The translations under genes and the position numbers were made by a program. Below, one piece after another: positions 21,953-31,701 of a stretch of DNA of 64,000 nt. Location: the NCBI GenBank assembly GCA_022559845.1, contig CM040126.1, positions 43,828,458-43,892,457 on the forward strand, in the 5' to 3' direction. The stretch is from Amorphophallus konjac (Eukaryota; Streptophyta; Magnoliopsida; Alismatales; Araceae). Within the stretch, counting starts at the first letter, position 1. The number at the start of each line of letters is the position of its first letter. Under the pieces are notes generated by a model. That model did no database searches. It was not told where the DNA came from and saw only the letters and a program-made list of their open reading frames with translations.

Positions 21953-22480
21953 AATGGCACACCCTTTGCCTTTCAACGGCACACTGCCCTGAAATGCCTT
22001 CAAACGGCACACTATCAACGCCCTTTCAACGGCACACCACTGTTGTCCTCCAAAGGCACACTGCTGTTGTCCTCCAACGGCACATTGCCTAGTGCCCCCA
22101 GCGGCACGCCCTCAAAGGTGCCTCCAACGGCACACACCCCTGGAAGCCTCTTCCAACGGCACACTGCCCTGAAGAGCCCCAGCGGCACACTCCATGGTGG
22201 TGCTCCCAACAGCACACCCGGTGGTGCCTCCCAGTGGCACACCCCTCAGAGGCCCCTTCAACGGCACAACGCCTCAATGCCCTTCCAACGGCATAATAGT
22301 CATGCCCTGTCAGCGGTACAATCATCATGCCCTCCAGCGGCACACGCAAACGAGCCCTCCAGCGGCACACGCAAACGAGCCCTCCAGCGGCACAATTGTT
22401 CTGCCCCTCCAATGACACAACGTCTTGGCCCTTCCAGCGGCACAACGTTAAACCTCCTGGGATGGCACAACCCGGCAGAA
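21953..22480. repeat. core-repeat array, first block (CARCGGCACAC)
   Basis: About twenty copies of an 11-base core (CAACGGCACAC, CAGCGGCACAC and near variants) are spaced irregularly at about 20-40 bases, with spacers that are mostly unalike. The repeat gives long spurious open frames on both strands. The block sits upstream of a TATA-like box. Confidence 0.88.
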
Positions 22481-22658
22481 GACACAACGGTCAGTAGGCA
22501 GACCCATTGGCGCGCAGCTCGGCCACTTCCAACCCCAGCTAGCACCCGCCTTGGTGTCACCTTCTGGTTGGATGAGGGAGATCCCCACCTGACGGAGACA
22601 AGATCCGGGTCAACCTCAGATGGCAGTGCATCATGAGGTCCCCCGTCAACGGCCCACC

Positions 22659-22666
22659 TATAAAAG
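22659..22666 (+). promoter_or_regulatory. TATA box candidate with GA-rich leader
   Basis: TATAAAAG is followed by about 100 bases of GA-rich sequence, as at 6507. It is a good core-promoter shape. It supports the view that this part is LTR (U3/R) in a long-LTR model, or otherwise an internal promoter of the 3' region. Confidence 0.45.
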
Positions 22667-22799
22667 CCTCTCAGAAAGAAAGAGAAAGGGAGGAGATGCG
22701 AAGACACCCGTTCGAAGAGAGCACCAGAGAAGAAGAAGAAGAAAAGAAGAAGGTAGAGAAGAGCGGAGGGATGGAGAGGAACTGAGCTACCTGTACAGG

Positions 22800-23360
22800 G
22801 GGGAGAAGGAACGGGGTGAAGGGAAGCATCCTCCCTCGTTCCAACTCTCCCCATTGCTATTTTATGTTGTTCCTCTTTTCATTTCTTGACCCCTTTTTTG
22901 TTCTTTCTCTTTCCATGTTCTTCTGTTCTGCAGTGCGGTGTAGCTGGCCTCCGAATCTTGGCCTCTGCCATTTTTTTTGCAGTTCATATCATGAATAAAA
23001 AAAAATGCCCTTGGGTTCTATCTTCTGTTGCATCCGATGTCTTCTTCTCATCATTCGCATGTGGTCTGCATTTTCACCCTGGTTTTCTGGCTTCGTTATG
23101 ATTGCCCCTTGTCTCAACAGTTAGCTCAGCTCAACGTGTGATGCTCTTGGCTCGCCAGTGCGGTTTGGCTCTTCCCTTTTTCGATGGCCTTGCATAGTGT
23201 GAGCGGTCCCTCACTTCCTCCGTCTATGGGTTCGTTAGCACCCATTACCCCTGTCTAGATACCGGGACCCCTCCACTGGCTAGGAGGCTTTTCAGCCTTT
23301 CCTCCAGAATCCACGGTGTACATACACCTATTCAAGCCCCCAATCATCAACTTACTTAGG
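22800..23360. other. T/C-rich stretch without genes
   Basis: Pyrimidine-rich DNA with an A-run (22991-23005) that could serve polyadenylation. No conserved frame is present. It ends where the second block of core repeats begins. Confidence 0.4.
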
Positions 23361-23600
23361 CCTTTCAGCGGCACACCTCCCTGGGTCTGCTCAGCGGCAC
23401 GCTCTTCCTTGGATTTGCCCAGCGGCACACACTTCCCATTCTTTCGCTTAGCGGTACACTTCTAGGCATCTACCCAGCGGCACACCCTCCCCAACCGCCA
23501 GCGGTACACCCTTGGCTGCCTCAGCGGTATGCCTGTCCTATTGGCCTGCTCAGCGGCATATACCTTGGCTGTCACCTCTCCGGTACACTCGTAGCTTGCA
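23360..23600. repeat. core-repeat array, second block (CAGCGGYACAC)
   Basis: About nine cores (AGCGGCACACC, AGCGGTACAC and variants) occur every 25-35 bases. The core is as in the first block but more often with T (GGTACAC). The block ends about 150 bases before the G-run. Confidence 0.85.
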
Positions 23601-23744
23601 TCAGTCTACTGATTTCTCGTTCGGTGTTTTCTCTGAGTTTTCCGAAGTTTCCTCAAAGGTGGCTGCTTAGGCACACACCTCAGTTGTTGGTTCATGTCAC
23701 TCCCTGTGGGCATGTTCCTTGTTATTCCCTTACCACCCGGGTTA

Positions 23745-23752
23745 AGGGGAGG
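23745..23752 (+). promoter_or_regulatory. polypurine-tract candidate before LTR B
   Basis: AGGGGAGG is followed by TGCTGCTGAATTTTTGTCAG, matching the arrangement at 7959-7985. It is taken as the junction between internal region and LTR. The same caveat applies as for LTR A. Confidence 0.45.
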
Positions 23753-25357
23753 TGCTGCTGAATTTTTGTCAGAAATAACAATATGTTGAAAGACAAAAAG
23801 GGAAGCAATAAACAAATGAAGTGAGCAACAATAAAACATTCTAACCAAGATAAAGGAAATATTCAAGGCTCTAAGATTTGGACTGAACAAGACTCCAAGA
23901 ACCGCACCGCTGAACATGATTTGGGATTCAATCTCATGGCAGGGAACTGAAAGCTTAACCATTTGGGACTCCCTATCAGACATGAACTGGACACAGGATC
24001 CTCTCTCGAACCCTGGCCCCCTCCTTGAGCGGCGCACTTTGCTTGGTTTCATTCTCCACTCTTCCCAGTGGTACACTCCCACCTGCCTCCAGTAGTACGC
24101 CTCAGTTCTACCTTCAGCGGCACACTCCTAGATCCCCCAGCGGTACACTCTCCGTTGCCTTTTGAGTAGTACACCTCCTCTACCCTTCAGCGGTACGCTC
24201 CCCTTGGCTCCCCAGCAACACACTTCCCAACTCTCCGGCGACACACTCCCAATTCCACCTCCAGCGGTACACTCCCAGTTGGACTTTGTTCAATCTCTTG
24301 AACTTCGTTCCATCCATCTGAACTCCATCCCACTTTTCCTTAACCCTTCACTCCCAGTTCAACCCTTCCAGCGGTACACTCCCAGTGCTCCAGCGGTACA
24401 CTCCCCTTGGCCCTCTAGCAGTGCACTCCTCCAACTCTTCCAGCGGTACACTCCCAGCTCTCCAGCGGTATGCTCCCCAATTCTCCAGCGACACACTCCT
24501 AATTCCACCTCCAGCGGTACACTCCACCATTCCTCCAATAAACATATATATATATATAATAATAAAGGGTATAATAAAAGGAACAATAAATAACAATAAT
24601 AGTGATAGAGCAGGGGGGTGGTTCCAATCAAAATAATGAGCGGAGAGAAGATAACAAAAGGGAGTAGTGCTAATAAATGAGCGATAATGATGAATGTCAC
24701 CCGAGACAACTCACAAACATAATGATATGGCCCTCGCCTCTCTCCTTCTTGGATTCCGAACCTGGGAATATTAATGATGCTCTTGTAGGCCGAGCGTCAC
24801 CCTCGGGAATCGTCTCTCCCGTCATGGTGACCGTCTGGCCTTACCTCGGGCCAATATCTCACCAGGGTCCCCTCCCTCACTGGGATCTGACTTTCCCCCT
24901 TGCATTAAAATTGTCGTCCCTCGGCAGACATTTGCATGGATTTGTCCCCCGTTACTAACTTGTTTTCCGTACGGACTTTTTTCCAAACATGGAATGGTCC
25001 ATCGGTGACCGACATAATCTGAGTGTTCATGCCCTCACCTCGGGCTTACTGCATAACCCGGTTACCATTTCCTTCATGCATTAATTAGTATTTCTTTCGA
25101 TCGTGGAGCCCTTATTTTCAACAATTAATCAAGGGTATTCCCCTCTCCGATGGGATGTAAATGACGTTGTGACCTTTGTGGCATAACGGATCTCAGTCCC
25201 GACATGAACCACACAATGGTCTGATTAGTCAGGCCGAGCGCACCATGGGCTTCCACGAAGCCCGAACAAATCATCACCTTGGTGACTGGCACGCCTACGC
25301 ACTCAATAAACGAATGAACTGTGAAGAGAATAATATGTGATAAGAAGTGCGTCCACA
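23753..25357 (+). repeat. Tat LTR B, shared by copies B1 and B2
   Basis: TG start after the purine run and CA end (25356-25357) four bases before a PBS. It contains the third block of core repeats and a TA-microsatellite (24543-24562) that could act as a TATA region. The last 250 bases match LTR A. No copy of the B2 3' LTR is in the window, so the start is not proven. Because the core-repeat array extends to 21953 on the other side of the G-run, an LTR of about 3.4 kb starting near 21950 is a real alternative. Confidence 0.5.
24010..24530. repeat. core-repeat array, third block (CAGCGGTACACTCCC)
   Basis: About fifteen cores, mostly CAGCGGTACACTCCC with variants such as AGTAGTACAC and AGCGACACAC, at irregular spacing. 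The same core lies on both sides of the presumed PPT at 23745. Confidence 0.87.
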
Positions 25358-25361
25358 AGTC

Positions 25362-25379
25362 TGGCACACCCGGTGGGAC
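25362..25379 (+). promoter_or_regulatory. primer-binding site of Tat copy B2
   Basis: TGGCACACCCGGTGGGAC, identical to the B1 PBS, four bases after the LTR B end and followed by the same TCATCTCTTTGCCA phrase. Confidence 0.82.
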
Positions 25380-25537
25380 TGGATCACCCTTCATCTCTTT
25401 GCCAGAATTAAGGGCTCCACGGCCCCCTTCTTGTAATACTAATTCTTCCGTTTTCAAAAGAAGGTCGCATTTCGAACGTCAAGATGGCCCTCACTTTCGG
25501 CCAGTAGCCCGTCGAAAGCCATGTTCAGAACGGCTAC

Positions 25538-26326
25538 ATGGCCATCCCTCTCACCTTTGGGAGCTTCCCTCCTTCAGTTGGCTTCCCCAACTTCTTGGGA
25601 GTGGCCTTTGCGAACCTGCTGGACATTGAGGCGTCGGACGGGATCGAAAGCAACACCTCCAGCCAGGGGGCCACCGAAGCTGCTGCCGGCCGACCAATGG
25701 CCGAATCCCCCAAGACCGTCCCCGCGAGGATGCTGAGCTGCAACGTGCACCACCTGCACCAGACCGCTGGCCCATCTCGCCAGGGTTCGACTTCCCACCA
25801 GAGAAGGCTCCGGAGGAGCCACACCACTACATCACCTCGAGGCCGGATCTCCAACACCGGCAAGTCTGCTGTCATCGGGATCGTCCGAGTGCACCTCACC
25901 AAGCCACGCTCTGAGATGATCCCGGAGCGCGTCGTCCCCACCATACCACTGCACAACTCTTTCCAGCCACTGGGGAAGATGAAGGGCAGGATGACACCCA
26001 CAACTCCGGCCACAGCACCACAGCATCAACCGGCCTCTAGGCCGAATAAAGCCCAGCGTGCATGGGTCCCCAAGGCAGCCCGGTTCGCTTCACCAATCCG
26101 GGCGGGGCCTGGCACCTTTCGGCCGGCAAAGGCTCAACAGGCAGACCGGGTCAAGACATCGGCCCCCGTCAACCAACCGGCATTGGCAGCACTAGCCTCG
26201 TCGGGGAACACCCGCCGTCGACACCACCGGCGTCACCATCAGGCTGCTCGTGAAGAGCCTGCTACCCACATGCCCGTCGCCGTTGATAGGACGGGACCAC
26301 CAACCTCTCCCCCTGATCAAGACTAG
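25538..26326 (+). CDS. extra ORF upstream of gag (copy B2)
   Basis: About 262 codons, unknown function, Pro/Ala/Arg/His-rich with basic clusters. The N-terminus (FGSFPPSVGFPNFLGVAFAN) matches the B1 ORF at about residue 25-45, so the ORF is conserved between copies although much of the rest has diverged. It ends in TAG and the next module is in the same frame. A nucleic-acid-binding role is possible from composition only. Confidence 0.55.
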   Translation: MAIPLTFGSFPPSVGFPNFLGVAFANLLDIEASDGIESNTSSQGATEAAAGRPMAESPKTVPARMLSCNVHHLHQTAGPSRQGSTSHQRRLRRSHTTTSPRGRISNTGKSAVIGIVRVHLTKPRSEMIPERVVPTIPLHNSFQPLGKMKGRMTPTTPATAPQHQPASRPNKAQRAWVPKAARFASPIRAGPGTFRPAKAQQADRVKTSAPVNQPALAALASSGNTRRRHHRRHHQAAREEPATHMPVAVDRTGPPTSPPDQD

Positions 26327-26344
26327 GAAGGAGTGGAACAGGCC

Positions 26345-27037
26345 ATGAGAAACTACTTGCGGGGTCCGGGGAGCACTCCCCTGAGTCGCCAGAGACTGCT
26401 GGGGGCAGTAGCCTCTGCATTTGAAGAAGAAGGAGCCCGACCCGTGCCTAGTGCCGAATCAAGGAACTGCTCTGAAGAGCGTTATCAGTCCCCGCTGAGG
26501 GAGGTAGTGAGGCCACAGGGGTCGGTCTTTGACAGACTGGTCTTCCCAGGTAGGACGTCGAGAAGAACGACGAGAAGAGGCAGAGACCTAAGGGTCTATA
26601 CTTGCAACATGGCAGGAGTATTCGGCCGGTACGGGGCCTTACTGACCGAGCCAGAGGAAGTGGCCAGACTTGCAGCAAGGCCAGGACCTCTCACCATAAG
26701 AGGGAAAGCAGCAACCGAGAAGACACAAGCCCACGCTGAGGGAATTGACTATGGGGAATTATCAATGGCCCTGGCTGCCAATGTCATTACTGAAGGCACC
26801 ACGGGAGGACCATCCACGTCGTCCGAGGAGACGCCAGCTGAAGAAAGAGGGGGCACCCCTAGCCTCTCCATGAGTGACCCAACTATATTACTTATGATGC
26901 AACAATATCAAAGGGAGATCGAGTTGCTAAGGAAGCAATTGACCGATAGAGCGGCTCAGCCCTCGACATCCGGGCAGACCGAAGCATTACCAGAGACCCC
27001 TGGAGGCAACGGTCAGGCCTCAGAAGCTTCTTCATAG
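26345..27037 (+). CDS. gag N-terminal module, ends in amber (B2)
   Basis: Start chosen at ATG 26345 (MRNYLRGPG), which aligns with the B1 start region (MVRSYFRGLG). It contains a basic stretch, the shared TCNMAGV motif (about 26600) and a coiled-coil-like YQREIELLRKQL near the end. It ends in TAG at 27035-27037, and the reading frame continues directly into the Gag domain. B1 has a TAG in the equivalent place. It is either a separate small protein or the front part of Gag joined by read-through. Confidence 0.6.
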   Translation: MRNYLRGPGSTPLSRQRLLGAVASAFEEEGARPVPSAESRNCSEERYQSPLREVVRPQGSVFDRLVFPGRTSRRTTRRGRDLRVYTCNMAGVFGRYGALLTEPEEVARLAARPGPLTIRGKAATEKTQAHAEGIDYGELSMALAANVITEGTTGGPSTSSEETPAEERGGTPSLSMSDPTILLMMQQYQREIELLRKQLTDRAAQPSTSGQTEALPETPGGNGQASEASS

Positions 27038-30000
27038 GTGACAGTGTCTCCACCAGTCCCCAGCTACACCGGGGGCATACCCCTACACCAGCCACATCAT
27101 ACAACTCCGGCCCCGCCACAGAACCCGCCATTCCAGGAATCCACCATTGCACCTCAGGCGACGGTGTTAACAACGCCACTGGCGCAACCAGCTCATTTCA
27201 ACCCGAACCCGGTGGACCCGGCGACGGTGAACAGACTGATGCTGGAACAGATGATAGACATGAAGCTGGCAGAGAGGAGCGATAGTGATCACATGCCCTT
27301 TGATGTGTATCGGGTACCCTACCCGGCACACTATGCTGCCAGGAGGCTCCCGGTCGGCATCACCAAGCCACCTAAATTTGAGAAGTTTAATGGGAAAGGG
27401 TCTCCCAGGGAGCACATTACCTACTATGTGAATGTTATGGAAGATCTAGCTACAGATGAGGCCTACCTCCTCAAATTCTTTGGCTCGACACTCACCGGGC
27501 TTGCTTTTGAGTGGTATTCGAGCTTGCCCACCGGGTCCATTGCAGACTGGCCTGACATGCAGAAGAAATTCAAAGAAAGGTTCTATATAGCTGAGCGGGA
27601 AGTAACCGTGGCAGAGCTCTACGCCACGAGACAAAGAAATGATGAGTCGGCTCTCGACTACATAAAGAGGTGGAGAAATCTCAGCATGAGATGTAGACGT
27701 CCCCCGCATCAGGAGGATGCAGTGCAAATTTGTAAACAGAACCTGAAAAAGGAAATCCTTGAAAGGATGATCGGCGCTGAGGTGCGATCATTTGACCGTC
27801 TAAACAATATAGTAGCAGAGATCGAGGCGTTCCTTGCTCGATACTCCTCTACTCCAGCCACCTCGAGCCAGAGGGCCAGGCAGGCCGAAAAGAGACCGAT
27901 ACAGCCAGAAGTCCACACATTGGACTTCGAAGCTTTTGAGAAGCAGACAGAGAAAGCCAAGGAGACGGCCAATCCTCCTCCAGCCAGGTCTACTGAGCGG
28001 CGGGAAGGTCCTTCCCTGTGGGAGAAGATGAGGAATAAGTTGTACTCATTTCCTCGAGATAAGTCCCGGATCTTGTTTGAATGGGCCACCATATACAACA
28101 AAATCACGCTGCCAGAACCGAAGAGGCCTGGTGACATAAAGAAGAAGGATGATCCTCGTTTCTGCCCGTACCACCAGATGCTGGGACACACTATCGAAAA
28201 ATGTTATATCTTCAAGGATGTCATTGAATCCTTGATCAGGAAGGGAGAACTGGATATGGGGGAGCACAAGATAGACCCTCCGCAGCCGCATGAGATGCCG
28301 AGCCTCGGCACCAGTGTTAACATGGTATCTTTGTACCAGCAGCTACCTGAAGAGTGGGCGGAGGCTAGTACAAAGGCCACTTATGAGGCCTTCGTCACGG
28401 CGCCAGCTCAAAACCAGGGAGGTTGGCAAACTGCGCCGACAAGGAATAGAAGGAGAAGGCAAGCTCCCCGGCCCACACCGGAGGTTCACATAAGGGGTGT
28501 TACACCCCGACCAGCACCGCCACCAGTGACGCCTGCTTGGCATGGCACAGCCCCCCGGCTAGTCATGAGGCGCCCCACTCACAACAAGAAAAAGCACGTC
28601 CCAATGCGGGTGCACAAAGAAACCAGTCCTGCAGTGGAAAGACTCCAGGCCATTATTGATGGGCTAGAAGATTACGAGCAGCCCGAAATCCAGCCTGTGG
28701 AGCTGAAGGAGTATGTCCCTTGTAAGGAGCTCGAGTCACCTAAACTAGCTCCGGAGGTAGAAGCCGAGGCGAAGGAAGAACCTCTCTTGTGGGGTGAGCC
28801 TCCCCAAGGCCAGTCGCCAGCCACTGAAGAAAAGAAGAGAAAGAAGCAGAGAAGGCCCAGAAACAAGAAGAAGAGCAGGGCTGTTCTTTCTTGCAACACC
28901 CTCTCAGCATTATTTGACACCGCCCTCTCCTTGCGAGAAGAGGAGCAAGAGACGCCCGCCGAGCCATCAGAAGTGAATCAGGCCGAAGCATCCACCTCCC
29001 AGCATGTCACTAGGTCGGGAAGGAAGTGGGGACACCCTCCTCAGGCCAACCATAACATCCTACTCAGGGGAGAACATCCATATCATATTCCTGAACCTAG
29101 GGTCCAAGGCATGGAGATTCCCCCTCCCTCGGGTCTCTACCCCGGAGAACCGGTCGGCCAGGATATACCTTCATTTATTGAGTTTCTCACGACTCAAGGG
29201 GAAAGGCAGTCATGCCCCCGCAAGTCTCAGCGGACCAAAGAAGCAAGTAGCCTCTCGTCCCCGCTGGTAGTAATTCCTTCTCGGTCAAGGGAAGAACCTG
29301 ACAACATTCCGAACCTTTCCGAGTTAATGCAAGAGAAGGAAGTGACCCAACAGGCCCCGCAAGCTCAAGTGATACCTGACCCAGTGGAGGAAGCACCCAC
29401 CGAGCTGGCTCCCCAGGCCCAGACTGGGGGCAGGCGCAGTAGAGCCGAAGAGATGAAGTTGCACGAGGTCCGAGCTACCAATAGAATAGTCAAGCACCTG
29501 AAGAAGATCCCAGCCAGGTTCACCGTCTGGGAGATCCTATCCCTGGATGAAGAGACACGGCGGGCCGTCATCGCAGCGCTCCAGACACCAGCATATGTGG
29601 AAGCCTGCCGTGTAGAAATGTCACCCGAGGTAGCTGTGACTTTTACAGAAGAAGATATGCTCCTACCCACCTGCAGTCACAACAGGCCACTCTATATGAG
29701 GGGGCAGCTGAATGGACATCCCATCAACAGAGTATTGATTTACCCTGGGGCGGCAGTGAACATACTCCCCTACCGGATATACCAGAAACATTACTTTGAT
29801 GTACACTTGATCGAGGTCAAGAATGTTAAGATTACTGGCTTCAACCAGAAGTGTGAGGTCCCCATAGGGATTGCAGAGTTTAACTTCTCTCTTGGCAATT
29901 TCACAACTAAGGTCCAGTTTCATGTGATTAACTCCAGCACCTCCTACAAAGCATTGCTCGGCTGGCCTTGGCTACACCAAAATAGGGTAGTGCCATCTAC

Positions 30001-30562
30001 ACTGCATCAATGCATCAAGTACCCCGGCAACGGGAAGGAGGAGAGGATCTTTGCTGACCTCCACCCTTTTGAGGTGTTCAAATTCCATCTCTCAGACGCC
30101 AATTTGTATATAGAGAAGCCGAAGCAAGCTCCTCGAGTCACCCTGGACAAGAGAAAGAAGAAGGCGAAGCCCGACAGCTGGTTCCCTCCACCGCCGCCAG
30201 GTTATGTGGCTCCCCGTCAAGTGTCATTTATTTCTGGGGCAGAAGGAGTATTCAAAGCCACTCCCCTTTCCATCTACCCTGCACCGGGGTTGCCACACCT
30301 CGAAGACTTGCTGGAGGACATCAGGGTCCCGTTCGGGATCATCAAGCCTCTCGCAGAAGCTGACTGCCAAGTGGTCGAACCATTGAGGACCTTTGAGGTG
30401 CCTAACCCCGGAGGACGGTCTACTATTTTCTATGTGGCTAATGAGCACCCGGTCAGAGGGGACGATGATTGTAAGCTCCCCGACGAACTGCATGACCCAC
30501 TCGCCCCGATCACGGGACTGCCTGACATAACCGGCCGTGTAGCCAGAATGACCAGAAAATAA
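27038..30562 (+). pseudogene. gag-pro: B2 Gag-protease with ruined protease active site
   Basis: One open frame of 1174 codons. The Gag domain spans about 27360-27800 (PKFEKFNGKG, FEWYSSLPTGSI, FKERFYI, RQRNDESALDYIKRW). The motif FCPYHQMLGHTIEKCY at about 28160 is the Cys-His pattern of this group. Long acidic and Pro-rich linkers follow. The protease region is at 29690-29990 (GAAVNILP, LLGWPWLHQ), but the catalytic D-T-G is replaced by Tyr-Pro-Gly at about 29740, so it should be inactive. The frame ends at a TAA with homologous-looking sequence continuing after it. No start codon is required here if the upstream amber is read through; otherwise the Met near 27239 is a candidate start. Confidence 0.85.
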
Positions 30563-31701
30563 GGGATCCTCTTTTGCCAGCTCTCCAGTCAGAAGGACAT
30601 GTTCAAAAGGATGTGGAACCCACCGAACCTGGACCGAAGATTGATGCAAATCACCCGGCATCCAGGATTAGGTTTTTCACTAGAAGACTCCTACGAGGCC
30701 GACGTGATATCAGTTTTGTCTTCGGGTGGCGATAGCCTCACAGGCGCCGCAGCTCCGCAAGAGGTTGAAGGTCGCCAGCACCTTAGGCCTTCGGCGAATG
30801 AAGAGTAGGATGAAGAGGTATTCTTATGGAATCCGCCTCCCTACAGGAGCAAGGGGAATGCCCCGTCCTCCTCTGAAGGACCAACCCCGAACGACTGCAG
30901 CAGCGATGCGCTATTGCCCTTGTCTGATACTAATGCAAAGGATGGGGAAGCAAGCCGGACCCCGGGCCTCCCTCGGTGCGACTCTGCCCTATGCTATCAA
31001 CAGCAGCGAGAAATTGAAATGCTGAAGGCTCGCTTGGCCGAAGTGACTGCACTCGTGTCCGACCTCATCAGGGGCATCCTCCGCCAACAGAGCATCGGCA
31101 CGCACCAGTCCCTGAGCACCGTCCCGATGCCCCCGTGCACCTGAAGAGGGAGGCTGAGGATGTGGCTGCTTCCCCGGCCAAACGATTGACCGAGCGAAAC
31201 CCTACACTGCGGGAGAGGATGCAGAGACCCAACTCTTTCCCGAGGAATAAAACCCACGGAATTTTTGAGTGGGCTTGCTACTATGGCAAGGTCTCCCTCC
31301 CAAGGTCCAAGAGGCCGCAAGATGCTCACAAAAGCGGTGACCCCTTGTTCTGCCCTTATCACCAAATACTAGGCCACTCTATCGAAGACTGCTACGTCTT
31401 CAAGGATATTGCTCAAGACCTGATTGAGAAAGATGAGCTCAGAATGGGGGATTATGTGGTGGCTCCGCCACGCCCCCATGTGGCAGGCAGCCGCGAAAGA
31501 AGTGTTTACGTGGTGTCAGTTCGGCACCAGATTTTTAAAGATATAGTTGAGAACGAACTACCCCGGCCGTCGATAATGGAACAGTCCCCAGTGTGGCAAT
31601 CAATCACCTCGGCTCCTGCAGGAGCCGTCTATGATAGTTACCAAGAAGATCCCGGAGAAATCCTTTATTTCCCCGCACAAGAGGACCACTCGAAGCCTTA
31701 G
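30563..31701 (+). pseudogene. partial second Gag copy between protease and RT (B2)
   Basis: Open sequence continues in frame after the TAA with stops near 30808 and 31144, then shifts frame. Around 31000 lies YQQQREIEMLKARL, like the end of the gag N-terminal module (26897). From 31180 to 31480 the sequence LRERMQRPNSFPRNK...FCPYHQILGHSIEDCYVFKDI matches 27995-28290 segment by segment. The middle of Gag and the protease are absent from this second copy. It ends in TAG at 31699 with the RT frame continuing. It appears to be an internal duplication or a chimeric junction. Confidence 0.7.

Larger units (their letters stand above)
19508..23752 (+). mobile_element. Tat-lineage gypsy copy B1 internal region, deleted
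   Basis: Order: PBS, extra ORF, gag N-terminal module, start of the Gag domain, then a breakpoint near 21663 after which all of protease and pol are missing. It continues with the core-repeat array, a TATA-like box and the G-run before LTR B. It is flanked by LTR A and LTR B and so is one unit of a shared-LTR tandem series. Confidence 0.7.

Noticed and set aside
21887..22854. Long open frames on both strands (up to 249 codons)
   Set aside because: They run through the core-repeat array, whose composition removes stops. The peptides are repeats of His/Thr/Pro or Cys/Arg/Trp words with no domain.
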